Shown piece after piece: positions 1 to 14,065 of a stretch of DNA of 64,000 nucleotides (positions are counted from its first letter, which is position 1; each line of letters starts with the position of its first letter). The translations under genes were made by a program, and so were the position numbers. This stretch comes from Calliopsis andreniformis (Eukaryota > Arthropoda > Insecta > Hymenoptera > Andrenidae), in assembly GCF_051401765.1 (NCBI RefSeq), contig NW_027480464.1, positions 1,116,001-1,180,000 on the forward strand. The letters are read 5' to 3'. Under the pieces are notes generated by a model that worked only from the letters and a program-made list of their open reading frames with translations, was not told the DNA's origin and ran no database searches.

Positions 1-1795
1 CCTCAATCCTCAATCCTCAGACCTCAATCCTCAACCGTCAGTCCTCGTCCTCAAACCTCAAACCCCAATCCTCAATCCTCAATCTTCAATCATCAATACT
101 CTATCTTCAATCCTCAATCCGCAATCCTCAATCCTCAATCCTCAATCCTCAATATTCAACGCACAACCCTCAGCCATCAATCCTCAATCCTCAATCCTCA
201 ATCCTCAATCCTCAGTCCTCAAACGTCAATCCTGAATCCTCAAACCTGAATCCTCAATCTTCACCCATAAGTCCTCAACAATCAATTGTCAATCCTCAAT
301 CCTCAATAGAATATCCTGAATTCACAGTTTTCAATACTCAATCCCCATTCTTCAATTTTCAAATCTCAATCCACAAACATCAATCCTCATCACGCAACCC
401 TCAACACTCAGTCCTCAATCTTCAATACACAATTCTCAATCCTCAATCTTCAATCCTCAGTACTCAATCTTCAACCCTCAATCCTCAATTCTCAATCCTC
501 AATGCTCAATACTCAATCGTCAATCCTCAGTCCTCAATCCCCAATCCTCAATCTTCAATACTCAATCCTCAATCCTCAATCCTCAATCCTCAATCTTCAA
601 TCCTCAATACTCAACCTTCAATCATCAATCCTCAATACTCAATCCTCAATCCTCAATCCTCAATCCTCAATCTTCAATCCTCAATACTCAAACTGCAATC
701 CTCAGCCCTCAGTCCTCACTCCTCAATTCTCATTCTTCAATCCTCAATACCGAATCCTCAATCTTCAATCCTCAATCCACAATCCTCAATTCTCAATCCA
801 CAATTCTCAATCCTCAGACTTCAAACACCAATACTCAACCCTCAGTCCTCGTCCTCAATCCGCAACCCTCAATCCTCAATCCTCAATCGTCAATCATTAA
901 TATTCAATCTTCAATTCTCAATCCTCAATCCTCAATCCTCAGCTCTCAACCCTCAATGTTCAATCCTCAATACCCAATCCTCAGTCTTCAATCCTCAATC
1001 CCCAATCCTCAATCCTCAATCCTCAATTCTCAGTCCTCAATCCTCAATCTTCAATCCTCAATACTCAATCTTCAATCCTCAATCCTCAATCCTCAATCTT
1101 CGATCCTCAATACTGAATCTTCTATCCTCAATCTCCAATCCTCAATGTTCAATCCGCAATACCCAATCCTCAACCCTCAACACTCAGTCCCCAATCCTCA
1201 ATATTCAATCCTCAATCCTCAGTCCTCAATCCACAATCCTCAACGTTCAATGCTCAATACTCAATCTTCAATGCTCATTCCTCAATCCTCAATCCTCAAT
1301 TCTCAATCCTCAATCGTCAACCTTCAATCCTCAATACTCAATCTTCAACCCTCAATCCTGAATGTTCAATCCTCAATACCCAATCTTCAGTCTTCAATCC
1401 TCAATCCTCAATCCTCAATCCTCAATCCTCAATACTCAGTCCTCAATTCTCAGGCTTCAATCCTCAATACTCAATCTTCAATCCTCAATCCTCAATCCTC
1501 AATCCTCAATCTTCAATCCTCAATACTGAATCTTCAATGCTCAATCCTCAATCCTTAATCCTCAATCCTCAATCCTCAAACACCTATCCTCAACACCCAA
1601 TCCTCAACCTTCAATCCTCTATGTTCTATCCGCAATACCCAATCCTCAATCTTCAACCCTCAACCCTCAATCCTCAATCCCCAATCCTCAATCATCAATC
1701 CTCAATCCTCAATATTCAATCCTCAATACTCAACCTGCAATCCTCAGTCCTCAGTCCTCACTCCTCAATCCTCATTCTTCAATCCTCAATACCGA
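1..1795 (+). repeat. Segmental copy of 9338-11041
   Basis: The first bases of the window match 9338 onward at a constant offset of 9,337 bp, including module 1. Near 1410 the downstream copy lacks 91 bp (13 heptamers), after which the offset is 9,246 up to about 1795. The private TCAATTT in modules 1 and 6 supports direct relatedness. Confidence 0.85.
275..414 (+). repeat. Landmark module 1, type B
   Basis: Twenty heptamers starting TCAACAA, TCAATTG. B-diagnostic units are 7 (TGAATTC), 11 (CCATTCT) and 18 (GCAACCC). GAATTC lies at 318-323. Unit 12 is TCAATTT, a mark shared only with the module at 9612. Confidence 0.9.
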
Positions 1796-2754
1796 ATCCT
1801 CAATCTTCAATCCTCAATCCTCAGTCCTCAATTCTCAATCCTCAATCCTCAATCCTCAGACTTCAAACACCAATACTGAACCCTCAGTCCTCGTCCTCAA
1901 TCCACAACCCTGAATCCTCGATCCTCAATCTTCAATCATTAATATTCAATCTTCAATCTTCAATCCTCAATCCTCAATCCTCAACCCTCAATCCTCAACG
2001 TTCAATCCTCAATACCCAATCCTCAGTCTTCCATCCTCAATCCTCAATACTCAATCCTCAATCCTCAATACTCCGTCCTCAATCCTCAATCTTCAATCCT
2101 CTATACTCAATCTTCAATCCTCAATCCTCAATCCTTAATCCTCAATCTTCAATCCTCAATACTGAATCTTCAATCCTCAATCCTCAATCCTCAATCCTCA
2201 ATCCTCATTCTTCAATCCTCAACACCCAATCCTCAATCTTCAATCCTCAATGTTCAATCCGCAATACCCAATCCTCAATCTTCAATCCTCAACCCTCAAT
2301 CCTCAATCCTCAATCCGCAATCCTCAATCTTCAATCCTCAATACTCAATCTTCAATCCTCAATCCTCAACCCTCAATCCTCACTCCACATTCCTCAATCC
2401 TCAACACCCAATCCTCAATCTTCAATCCTCAATCCTCAGTCCTCAATTCTCAATCCTCAATCCTCAATCCTCAATCCTCAGACCTCAAACATCAATACTC
2501 AACCCTCAGTCCTCGTCCTCAATCCACAACCATCAATCCTCAACACCCAATCCTCAATCTTCAATCCTCAATCCTCAGTCCTCAATTCTCGATCCTCAAT
2601 ACTCAATCCACAGTCCTCAATGTTCAATCCTCAATCCTCAATCCTCAATTCTCGACCCTCAATTCTCAGTCCTCAGACCTCAAACCTCAATCCTCAAACC
2701 TCAGCCCTCATCCTCAATCCTCAATCCTCAATCCTCAATCCTCAATCCTCAATC

Positions 2755-3160
2755 CTCAATCCTCATTCCTCAATCCTCAATCTTCAATGCTCAATCTTCA
2801 ATCCTCAATCCTCAATTCTCAATCCTCAATCCTCAATCCTCAATCCTCAGTCCTCAAACCTCAATCCTGAATCCCCGATACTGAATCCTCAATCTTCAGC
2901 CCTCAGTCCTCTACAATCAGTTGTCAATCCTCAATCCTCAATAGAATATCATTAGTTCACAGTTTTCATTACTCAATACTCAATCTGCAATCTTCAAATC
3001 TCTATCCACAAACATCAATTCTCATCACTCAACCCTCAACACTCAGTCCCCAATCGTCAATATTCAATCCTCAGTCCTCAATCCTCAATCCACAATCCTC
3101 AACGTTCAATCCTCAATACTCAATCTTCAATGATCATTCCTCAATCCTCAATCCTCAATT
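2755..3160 (+). repeat. A2-bearing block, copy 1
   Basis: Matches 15070-15475 at offset 12,315 bp, including the rare TTAGTTC unit and the TGATCATTCC mark just downstream. It is the domain-1 form of the A2 block that dominates domain 2. Confidence 0.8.
2910..3049 (+). repeat. Landmark module 2, type A2
   Basis: Starts TCTACAA, TCAGTTG. Unit 7 is TTAGTTC instead of TCAATTC, shared only with the module at 15225. The upstream flank carries CCCGATACTGAATCC, the A2 signature otherwise seen in domain 2. Confidence 0.9.
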
Positions 3161-4146
3161 CTCAATCCTCGATCGTCAATCTTCAATCCTCAATCCTCAA
3201 TCCTCAATCCTCAATCCTCAATCCTCAATCTTCAATCCTCAATACTCAAACTGCAATCCTCAATCCTCAGTCTTCACTCCTCAATTCTCATTCTTCAATC
3301 CTCAATACCGGATCCTCAATCTTCAATCCTCAATCCACAATCCTCAATTCTCAATCCACAATCGTCAATCCTCAGACTTCAAACACCAATACTCAACCCT
3401 GAGTCCTCGTCCTCAATCCGCAACCCTCAATCCTCAATCCTCAATCTTCAATCATCAATATTCAATCTTCAATCCTCAATCCTCAATCCTCAATCCTCAA
3501 TACTCAATCCACAATCCCCAATTCTCAATCGTCAATGCTCAATACTCAATCGTCAATCCTCAAACCCCAATCCTCAATCTTCAATCCTCAATCCTCAATC
3601 CCCAATCCTCAATCCTCAATCTTCAATCCTCAATACTCAATCTTCAATCCTCAGTCCTCAATACTCAATCCTCAATCCTCAATCCTCAATCCTCAATCTT
3701 CAATCCTCAATACTCAAACTGCAATCCTCAATCCTCAGTCCTCACTCCTCAATCCTCATTCTTCAATCCTCAATACCGAATCCTCAATCTTCAATCCTCA
3801 ATCCTCAATCTTCAATTCTCAATCCTCAATCCTCAATCCTCAGACTTCAAACACAAATACTCAACCCTCAGTCCTCGTCCTCAATCCACAACCCTCAATC
3901 CTCAATCCTCAATCTTCAATCATTAATGTTCAATCTTCAATCTTCAATCCTCAATCCTCAATCCTCAACCCTCAATCCTCAACGTTCAATCCTCAATACC
4001 CAATCCTCAGTCTTCCACCCTCAATCCTCAATACTCAATCCTCAATCCTCAATACTCAGTCCTCAATCCTCAATCTTCAATCCTCAGTCATCAAACCTCA
4101 ATCCTGAATCCTCAATCCTGAATCCTCAATCTTGAGCCCTCAGTCC

Positions 4147-4286
4147 TCTACAATCAGTTGTCAATCCTCAATCCTCAATAGAATATCATCAATTCACAGT
4201 TTTCCTTACTCAATACTCAATCTGCAATCTTCAAATCTCTATCCACAAACATCAATTCTCATCACTCAACCCTCAACACTCAGTCC
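4147..4286 (+). repeat. Landmark module 3, type A1
   Basis: The upstream flank contains TGAGCCC (A1 signature). Unit 9 is TCCTTAC where other A copies have TCATTAC. The next B module follows at 936 bp. Confidence 0.9.
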
Positions 4287-5082
4287 CCTGTCCTCAATAT
4301 TCAATCCTGAATCCTCAATCCTCAATCCACAATCCTCAACGTTCAATCCTCAATACTCAATCTTCAATGCTCATTCCTCAATCCTCAATCCTCAATTCTC
4401 AATCCTCAATCGTCAATCGTCTATCTTCAATACTCAACCTTCAATCCTCAATCCTCAATCCTCGGTCCTCAATCCTCAATCGTCAATCTCCAATCCTGAA
4501 TACTCAATCTTCAATACTCAATCCTCAATCCTCAATCCTCAATCCTCACTCCTCATTCTTCAATCCTCAATACCCAATCCTCAATCTTCAATCCTCAATC
4601 CTCAATCCTCAATTCTCAATCCTCAATCCTCAGTCCTCAGTCCTCAAACCTCAATCCTCAACCCACAGCCCTCATCCTCAATCCTAAATCCTCAATCGTC
4701 AATCCTCAATCTTCAACCCTCAATACTCAATCTTCAATCCTCAATCCACAGTCCACAATCTGCAATCCTCAATGCACAATCCTCAATCCTCAATCCTCAG
4801 TCCTCAATCCTCAATCCTCAATCCTCAGACCTCAATCCTCAACCGTCAGTCCTCGTCCTCAAACCTCAAACCCCAATCCTCAATCCTCAATCTTCAGTCA
4901 TCAATACTCTATCTTCAATCCTCAATCCGCAATCCTCAATCCTTAATCCTCAATCCTCAATATTCAACGCACAACCCTCAGCCATCAATCCTCAATCCTC
5001 AATCCTCAATCCTCAATCCTCAGTCCTCAAACGTCAATCCTGAATCCTCAAACCTGAATCCTTAATCTTCACCCATAAGTCC

Positions 5083-5222
5083 TCAACAATCAATTGTCAA
5101 TCCTCAGTCCTCAATAGAATATCCTGAATTCACAGTTTTCGATACTCAATCCCCATTCTTCAATCTTCAAATCTCAATCCACAAACATCAATCCTCATCA
5201 CGCAACCCTCAACACTCAGTCC
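5083..5222 (+). repeat. Landmark module 4, type B
   Basis: Type B with GAATTC at 5126-5131. Unit 4 is TCAGTCC instead of TCAATCC, a private change. Unit 9 is TCGATAC, as in most later B copies. Confidence 0.9.
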
Positions 5223-5925
5223 TCAATCTTCAATCCACAATCCTCAATCCTCAATCTTCAATCCTCAGTACTCAATCTTCAATCCTCAATCCTCAATTCT
5301 CAATCCTCAATGCTCAATACTCAATCGTCAATCCTCAGTCCTCAATCCCCAATCCTCAATCTTCAATACTCAATCCTCAATCCTCAATCCTCAATCCTCA
5401 ATCTTCAATCCTCAATACTCAATCTTCAATCATCAATCCTCAATCCTCAATCCTCAATCCTCAATCCTCAATCCTCAATCTTCAATCCTCAATACTCAAA
5501 CTGCAATCCTCAGTCCTCAGTCCTCACTCCTCAATTCTCATTCTTCAATCCTCAATACCGAATCCGCAATCTTCAATCCTCAATCCACAATCCTCAATTC
5601 TCAATCCACGATCCTCAATCCTCAGACTTCAAACACCAATACTCAACCCTCAGTCCTCGTCCTCAATCCGCAACCCTCAATCCTCAATCCTCAATCTTCA
5701 ATCATTAATATTCAATCTTCAATCCTCAATCCTCAATCCTCAATCCTCAACTCTCAACCCTCAATGTTCAATCCTCAATACCCAATCCTCAGTCTTCAAT
5801 CCTCAATCCCCAATCCTCAATCCTCAATCCTCAATTCTCAGTCCTCAATCCTCAATCTTCAATCCTCAATACTCAATCTTCAATCCTCAATCCTCAATCC
5901 TCAATCTTCAATCCTCAATACTGAA

Positions 5926-7430
5926 TCTTCTATCCTCAATCTCCAATCCTCAATGTTCAATCCGCAATACCCAATCCTCAACCCTCAACACTCAGTCCCC
6001 AATCCTCAATATTCAATCCTCAATCCTCAGACTTCAAACACCAATACTGAACCCTCAGTCCTCGTCCTCAATCCACAACCCTCAGTCCTCAATCCACAAT
6101 CCTCAACGGTCAATGCTCAATACTCAATCTTCAATGCTCATTACTCAATCCTCAATCCTCAATTCTCAATCCTCAATCGTCAACCTTCAATCCTCAATAC
6201 TCAATCTTCAATCCTCAATCCTCAATGTTCAATCCTCAATACCCAATCTTCAGTCTTCAATCCTCAATCCTCAATCCTCAATCCTCAATCCTCAATACTC
6301 AGTCCTCAATTCTCAGGCTTCAATCCTCAATACTCAATCTTCAATCCTCAATCCTCAATCCTCAATCCTCAATCTTCAATCCTCAATACTGAATCTTCAA
6401 TGCTCAATCCTCAATCCTCAATCCTCAATCCTCAATCACCTATCCTCAACACCCAATCCTCAACCTTCAATCCTCTATGTTCAATCCGCAATACCCAATC
6501 CTCAATCTTCAACCCTCAACCCTCAATCCTCAATCCTCAATCCTCAATCCTCAATCCTCAATCCTCAATATTCAATCCTCAATACTCAATCTGCAATCCT
6601 CAATCCTCAATCCCCAATCCTCAATCCTCAATCTTCAATCCTCAATACTCAATCTTCAATCCTCAGTCCTCAATACTCAATCCTCAATCCTCAATCCTCA
6701 ATCCTCAATTCTCAGTCCTCAATCCTCAATCTTCAATCCTCAATACTCAATCTTCAATCCTCAATCCTCAATCCTCAATCTTCAATCCTCAATACTGAAT
6801 CTTCTATCCTCAATCTCCAATCCTCAATGTTCAATCCGCAATACCCAATCCTCAACCCTCAACACTCAGTCCCCAATCCTCAATATTCAATCCTCAATCC
6901 TCAGACTTCAAACACCAATACTGAACCCTCAGTCCTCGTCCTCAATCCACAACCCTCAGTCCTCAATCCACAATCCTCAACGGTCAATGCTCAATACTCA
7001 ATCTTCAATGCTCATTACTCAATCCTCAATCCTCAATTCTCAATCCTCAATCGTCAACCTTCAATCCTCAATACTCAATCTTCAATCCTCAATCCTCAAT
7101 GTTCAATCCTCAATACCCAATCTTCAGTCTTCAATCCTCAATCCTCAATCCTCAATCCTCAATCCTCAATACTCAGTCCTCAATTCTCAGGCTTCAATCC
7201 TCAATACTCAATCTTCAATCCTCAATCCTCAATCCTCAATCCTCAATCTTCAATCCTCAATACTGAATCTTCAATGCTCAATCCTCAATCCTCAATCCTC
7301 AATCCTCAATCACCTATCCTCAACACCCAATCCTCAACCTTCAATCCTCTATGTTCAATCCGCAATACCCAATCCTCAATCTTCAACCCTCAACCCTCAA
7401 TCCTCAATCCTCAATCCTCAATCCTCAATC
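5926..7430 (+). repeat. 874-bp tandem repeat, about 1.7 copies
   Basis: Marks recur 874 bp apart: ACGGTCAATGC at 6106 and 6980, and CTATGTTCAATCCGC near 6475 and 7349. The period is 125 units, one of them a hexamer, giving 7 x 125 - 1. Confidence 0.85.
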
Positions 7431-8675
7431 CTCAATCTTCAATCCTCAATACTCAAACTGCAATCCTCAGTCCTCAGTCCTCACTCCTCAATTCTCATTC
7501 TTCAATCCTCAATACCGAATCCTCAATCTTCAATCCTCAATCCACAATCCTCAATTCTCAATCCACAATCCTCAATCCTCAGACTTCAAACACCAATACT
7601 CAACCCTCAGTCCTCGTCCTCAATCCGCAACCCTCAATCCTCAATCCTCAATCTTCAATCATTAATATTCAATCTTCAATCCTCAATCCTCAATCCTCAA
7701 TCCTCAACTCTCAACCCTCAATGTTCAATCCTCAATACCCAATCCTCAGTCTTCAATCCTCAATCCCCAATCCTCAATCCTCAATCCTCAATTCTCAGTC
7801 CTCAATCCTCAATCTTCAATCCTCAATACTCAATCCTCAATCCTCAATCCTCAATCCTCAATTCTCAGTCCTCAATCCTCAATCTTCTATCCTCAATACT
7901 CAATCTTCAATCCTCAATCCCCAATCCTCAATCCTCAATCCTCAATTCTCAGTCCTCAATCCTCAATCTTCAATCCTCAATACTCAATCTTCAATCCTCA
8001 ATCCTCAATCCTCAATCTTCAATCCTCAATACTGAATCTTCTATCCTCAATCTCCAATCCTCAATGTTCAATCCGCAATACCCAATCCTCAACCCTCAAC
8101 ACTCAGTCCCCAATCCTCAATATTCAATCCTCAATCCTCAGTCCTCAATCCACAATCCTCAACGTTCAATGCTCATTACTCAATCTTCAATGCTCATTCC
8201 TCAATCCTCAATCCTCAATTCTCAATCCTCAATCGTCAATCGTCAATCTTCAATACTCAACCTTCAATCCTCAATCCCCAATCCTCAATCCTCAATCCTC
8301 AATTCTCAGTCCTCAATCCTCAATCTTCAATCCTCAATACTCAATCTTCAATCCTCAATCCTCAATCCTCAATCTTCAATCCTCAATACTGAATCTTCTA
8401 TCCTCAATCTCCAATCCTCAATGTTCAATCCGCAATACCCAATCCTCAACCCTCAACACTCAGTCCCCAATCCTCAATATTCAACCCTCAGTCCTCGTCC
8501 TCAATCCACAACCCTCAATCCTCAATCCTCAATCTTCAATCATTAATGTTCAATCTTCAATCTTCAATCCTCAATCCTCAATACTCAGTCCTCAATCCTC
8601 AATCTTCAATCCTCAGTCCTCAAACCTCAATCCTGAATCCTCAATCCTGAATCCTCAATCTTGAGCCCTCAGTCC

Positions 8676-8815
8676 TCTACAATCAGTTGTCAATCCTCAA
8701 TCCTCAATAGAATATCATCAATTCACAGTTTTCATTACTCAATACTCAATCTGCAATCTTCAAATCTCTATCCACAAACATCAATTCTCATCACTCAACC
8801 CTCAACACTCAGTCC
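8676..8815 (+). repeat. Landmark module 5, type A1
   Basis: A1 module preceded by TGAGCCC, 4,529 bp after module 3, within the 4,529-bp-offset duplication. It has the common TCATTAC at unit 9. Confidence 0.9.
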
Positions 8816-9611
8816 CCAGTCCTCAATATTCAATCCTGAATCCTCAATCCTCAATCCACAATCCTCAACGTTCAATCCTCAATACTCAATCTTCAATGCT
8901 CATTCCTCAATCCTCAATCCTCAATTCTCAATCCTCAATCGTCAATCGTCAATCTTCAATACTCAACCTTCAATCCTCAATCCTCAATCCTCGGTCCTCA
9001 ATCCTCAATCGTCAATCTCCAATCCTGAATACTCAATCTTCAATACTCAATCCTCAATCCTCAATCCTCAATCCTCACTCCTCATTCTTCAGTCCTCAAT
9101 ACCCAATCCTCAATCTTCAATCCTCAATCCTCAATCCTCAATTCTCAATCCTCAATCCTCAGTCCTCAGTCCTCAAACCTCAATCCTCAACCCACAGCCC
9201 TCATCCTCAATCCTAAATCCTCAATCCTCAATCCTCAATCTTCAACCCTCAATACTCAATCTTCAATCCTCAATCCTCAGTCCACAATCTGCAATCCTCA
9301 ATGCACAATCGTCAATCCTCAATCCTCAGTCCTCAATCCTCAATCCTCAATCCTCAGACCTCAATCCTCAACCGTCAGTCCTCGTCCTCAAACCTCAAAC
9401 CCCAATCCTCAATCCTCAATCTTCAATCATCAATACTCTATCTTCAATCCTCAATCCGCAATCCTCAATCCTCAATCCTCAATCCTCAATATTCAACGCA
9501 CAACCCTCAGCCATCAATCCTCAATCCTCAATCCTCAATCCTCAATCCTCAGTCCTCAAACGTCAATCCTGAATCCTCAAACCTGAATCCTCAATCTTCA
9601 CCCATAAGTCC

Positions 9612-9751
9612 TCAACAATCAATTGTCAATCCTCAATCCTCAATAGAATATCCTGAATTCACAGTTTTCAATACTCAATCCCCATTCTTCAATTTTCAAA
9701 TCTCAATCCACAAACATCAATCCTCATCACGCAACCCTCAACACTCAGTCC
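9612..9751 (+). repeat. Landmark module 6, type B
   Basis: Type B with GAATTC at 9655-9660 and unit 12 TCAATTT, matching module 1 at offset 9,337 bp. It lies 936 bp after module 5. Confidence 0.9.
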
Positions 9752-11715
9752 TCAATCTTCAATACACAATTCTCAATCCTCAATCTTCAATCCTCAGTAC
9801 TCAATCTTCAATCCTCAATCCTCAATTCTCAATCCTCAATGCTCAATACTCAATCGTCAATCCTCAGTCCTCAATCCCCAATCCTCAATCTTCAATACTC
9901 AATCCTCAATCCTCAATCCTCAATCCTCAATCTTCAATCCTCAATACTCAACCTTCAATCATCAATCCTCAATACTCAATCCTCAATCCTCAATCCTCAA
10001 TCCTCAATCTTCAATCCTCAATACTCAAACTGCAATCCTCAGCCCTCAGTCCTCGCTCCCCAATTCTCATTCTTCAATCCTCAATACCGAATCCTCAATC
10101 TTCAATCCTCAATCCACAATCCTCAATTCTCAATCCACAATTCTCAATCCTCAGACTTCAAACACCAATACTCAACCCTCAGTCCTCGTCCTCAATCCGC
10201 AACCCTCAATCCTCAATCCTCAATCGTCAATCATTAATATTCAATCTTCAATTCTCAATCCTCAATCCTCAATCCTCAGCACTCAACCCTCAATGTTCAA
10301 TCCTCAATACCCAATCCTCAGTCTTCAATCCTCAATCCCCAATCCTCAATCCTCAATCCTCAATTCTCAGTCCTCAATCCTCAATCTTCAATCCTCAATA
10401 CTCAATCTTCAATCCTCAATCCTCAATCCTCAATCTTCAATCCTCAATACTGAATCTTCTATCCTCAATCTCCAATCCTCAATGTTCAATCCGCAATACC
10501 CAATCCTCAACCCTCAACACTCAGTCCCCAATCCTCAATATTCAATCCTCAATCCTCAGTCCTCAATCCACAATCCTCAACGTTCAATGCTCAATACTCA
10601 ATCTTCAATGCTCATTCCTCAATCCTCAATCCTCAATTCTCAATCCTCAATCGTCAACCTTCAATCCTCAATACTCAATCTTCAACCCTCAATCCTCAAT
10701 GTTCAATCCTCAATACCCAATCTTCAGTCTTCAATCCTCAATCCTCAATCCTCAATCTTCAATCCTCAATACTGAATCTTCAATGCTCAATCCTCAATCC
10801 TTAATCCTCAATCCTCAATCCTCAAACACCTATCCTCAACACCCAATCCTCAACCTTCAATCCTCTATGTTCTATCCGCAATACCCAATCCTCAATCTTC
10901 AACCCTCAACCCTCAATCCTCAATCCCCAATCCTCAATCATCAATCCTCAATCCTCAATATTCAATCCTCAATACTCAACCTGCAATCCTCAGTCCTCAG
11001 TCCTCACTCCTCAATCCTCATTCTTCAATCCTCAATACAGAATCCTCAATCTTCAATCCTCAATCTTCAATCCTCAATCCTCAATCCTCACTCCTCATTC
11101 TTCAATCCTCAATACCCAATCCTCAATCTTCAATCCTCAATCTTCAATCCTCAATCTTCAATCCTCAATCCTCAATCCTCACTCCTCATTCTTCAATCCT
11201 CAATACCCAATCCTCAATCTTCAATCCTCAATCCTCAATCCTCAATTCTCAATCCTCAATCCTCAGTCCTCAGTCCTCAAACCTCAATCCTCAACCCACA
11301 GCCCTCATCCTCAATCTTAAATCCTCAATCGTCAATCCTCAATCTTCAACCCTCAATACTCAATCTTCAATCCTCAATCCACAGTCCACAATCTGCAATC
11401 CTCAATGCACAATCCTCAATCCTCAATCCTTAGTCCTCAATCCTCAATCCTCAATCCTCAGACCTCAATCCTCAACCGTCAGTCCTCGTCCTCAAACCTC
11501 AAACCCCAATCCTCAATCCTCAATCTTCAATCATCAATACTCTATCTTCAATCCTCAATCCGCAATCCTCAATCCTTAATCCTCAATCCTCAATATTCAA
11601 CGCTCAACCCTCAGCCATCAATCCTCAATCCTCAATCCTCAATCCTCAATCCTCAGTCCTCAAACGTCAATCCTGAATCCTCAAACCTGAATCCTTAATC
11701 TTCACCCATAAGTCC

Positions 11716-11855
11716 TCAACAATCAATTGTCAATCCTCAATCCTCAATAGAATATCCTGAATTCACAGTTTTCGATACTCAATCCCCATTCTTCAATCTT
11801 CAAATCTCAATCCACAAACATCAATCCTCATCACGCAACCCTCAACACTCAGTCC
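11716..11855 (+). repeat. Landmark module 7, type B
   Basis: Type B with GAATTC at 11759-11764. It follows another B by 2,104 bp with no A between, so an A module was probably lost or bypassed here. Confidence 0.9.
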
Positions 11856-12453
11856 TCAATCTTCAATCCACAATCCTCAATCATCAATCTTCAATCCTCA
11901 GTACTCAATCTTCAATCCTCAATCCTCAATTCTCAATCCTCAATGCTCAATACTCAATCGTCAATCCTCAGTCCTCAATCCCCAATCCTCAATCTTCAAT
12001 ACTCAATCCTCAATCCTCAATCCTCAATCCTCAATCTTCAATCCTCAATACTCAATCTTCAATCATCAATCCTCAATCCTCAATCCTCAATCCTCAATCC
12101 TCAATCCTCAATCTTCAATCCTCAATACTCAAACTGCAATCCTCAGTCCTCAGTCCTCACTCCTCAATTCTCATTCTTCAATCCTCAATACCGAATCCTC
12201 AATCTTCAATCCTCAATCCACAATCCTCAATTCTCAATCCACGATCCTCAATCCTCAGACTTCAAACACCAATACTCAACCCTCAGTCCTCGTCCTCAAT
12301 CCGCAACCCTCAATCCTCAATCCTCAATCTTCAATCATTAATATTCAATACTCAATCCTCAATTCTCAGTCCTCAATCCTCAATCTTCAATCCTCAATAC
12401 TCAATCTTCAATCCTCAATCCTCAATCCTCAATCTTCAATCCTCAATACTGAA

Positions 12454-14065
12454 TCTTCTATCCTCAATCTCCGATCCTCAATGTTCAATCCGCAATACCC
12501 AATCCTCAACCCTCAACACTCAGTCCCCAATCCTCAATATTCAATCCTCAATCCTCAGACTTCAAACACCAATACTGAACCCTCAGTCCTCGTCCTCAAT
12601 CCACAACCCTCAGTCCTCAATCCACAATCCTCAACGGTCAATGCTCAATACTCAATCTTCAATGCTCATTACTCAATCCTCAATCCTCAATTCTCAATCC
12701 TCAATCGTCAACCTTCAATCCTCAATACTCAATCTTCAATCCTCAATCCTCAATGTTCAATCCTCAATACCCAATCTTCAGTCTTCAATCCTCAACCCTC
12801 AATCCTCAATCCTCAATCCTCAATACTCAGTCCTCAATTCTCAGGCTTCAATCCTCAATACTCAATCTTCAATCCTCAATCCTCAATCCTCAATCCTCAA
12901 TCTTCAATCCTCAATACTGAATCTTCAATGCTCAATCCTCAATCCTCAATCCTCAATCCTCAATCACCTATCCTCAACACCCAATCCTCAACCTTCAATC
13001 CTCTATGTTCAATCCGCAATACCCAATCCTCAATCTTCAACCCTCAACCCTCAATCCTCAATCCTCAATCCTCAATCCTCAATCCTCAATCCTCAATATT
13101 CAATCCTCAATACTCAATCTGCAATCCTCAATCCTCAATCCCCAATCCTCAATCCTCAATCTTCAATCCTCAATACTCAATCTTCAATCCTCAGTCCTCA
13201 ATACTCAATCCTCAATCCTCAATCCTCAATCCTCAATTCTCAGTCCTCAATCCTCAATCTTCAATCCTCAATACTCAATCTTCAATCCTCAATCCTCAAT
13301 CCTCAATCTTCAGTCCTCAATACTGAATCTTCTATCCTCAATCTCCAATCCTCAATGTTCAATCCGCAATACCCAATCCTCAACCCTCAACACTCAGTCC
13401 CCAATCCTCAATATTCAATCCTCAATCCTCAGACTTCAAACACCAATACTGAACCCTCAGTCCTCGTCCTCAATCCACAACCCTCAGTCCTCAATCCACA
13501 ATCCTCAACGGTCAATGCTCAATACTCAATCTTCAATGCTCATTACTCAATCCTCAATCCTCAATTCTCAATCCTCAATCGTCAACCTTCAATCCTCAAT
13601 ACTCAATCTTCAATCCTCAATCCTCAATGTTCAATCCTCAATACCCAATCTTCAGTCTTCAATCCTCAATCCTCAATCCTCAATCCTCAATCCTCAATAC
13701 TCAGTCCTCAATTCTCAGGCTTCAATCCTCAATACTCAATCTTCAATCCTCAATCCTCAATCCTCAATCCTCAATCTTCAATCCTCAATACTGAATCTTC
13801 AATGCTCAATCCTCAATCCTCAATCCTCAATCCTCAATCACCTATCCTCAACACCCAATCCTCAACCTTCAATCCTCTATGTTCAATCCGCAATACCCAA
13901 TCCTCAATCTTCAACCCTCAACCCTCAATCCTCAATCCTCAATCCTCAATCCTCAATCCTCAATCCTCAATATTCAATCCTCAATACTCAATCTGCAATC
14001 CTCAATCCTCAATCCCCAATCCTCAATCCTCAATCTTCAATCCTCAATACTCAATCTTCAATCAT
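12454..14065 (+). repeat. 874-bp tandem repeat, second occurrence, plus related downstream copy
   Basis: The same marks lie at 12634 and 13508, again 874 bp apart, and agreement runs to about 14065. A further related block begins near 14550 with its ACGGTC mark at 14738. Confidence 0.85.

Larger units (their letters stand above)
4035..6030 (+). repeat. Segmental duplication S1, copy 1
   Basis: Matches 8564-10559 at a constant offset of 4,529 bp. It carries one A1-B pair and the following block. The edges are where variant units stop agreeing and are good to about 10 bp. Confidence 0.85.
4530..7830 (+). repeat. Segmental duplication S2, copy 1
   Basis: Matches 11163-14505. The offset runs 6,633, then 6,528 after a 105-bp loss near 12345, then 6,675 after a 147-bp gain near 13960. 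Both changes are whole heptamers (15 and 21 units). Confidence 0.82.
8564..10559 (+). repeat. Segmental duplication S1, copy 2
   Basis: Partner of 4035-6030. Its B module resembles module 1 (TCAATTT) rather than module 4, so this copy is a mosaic or was exchanged with the lineage seen at the window start. Confidence 0.83.

Noticed and set aside
275..414. Landmark module as a relic of a transposon or tRNA-derived element
   Set aside because: The module stays in exact 7-base register through all 20 units and each unit is readable as a diverged TCAATCC, so it arose within the array rather than by insertion.
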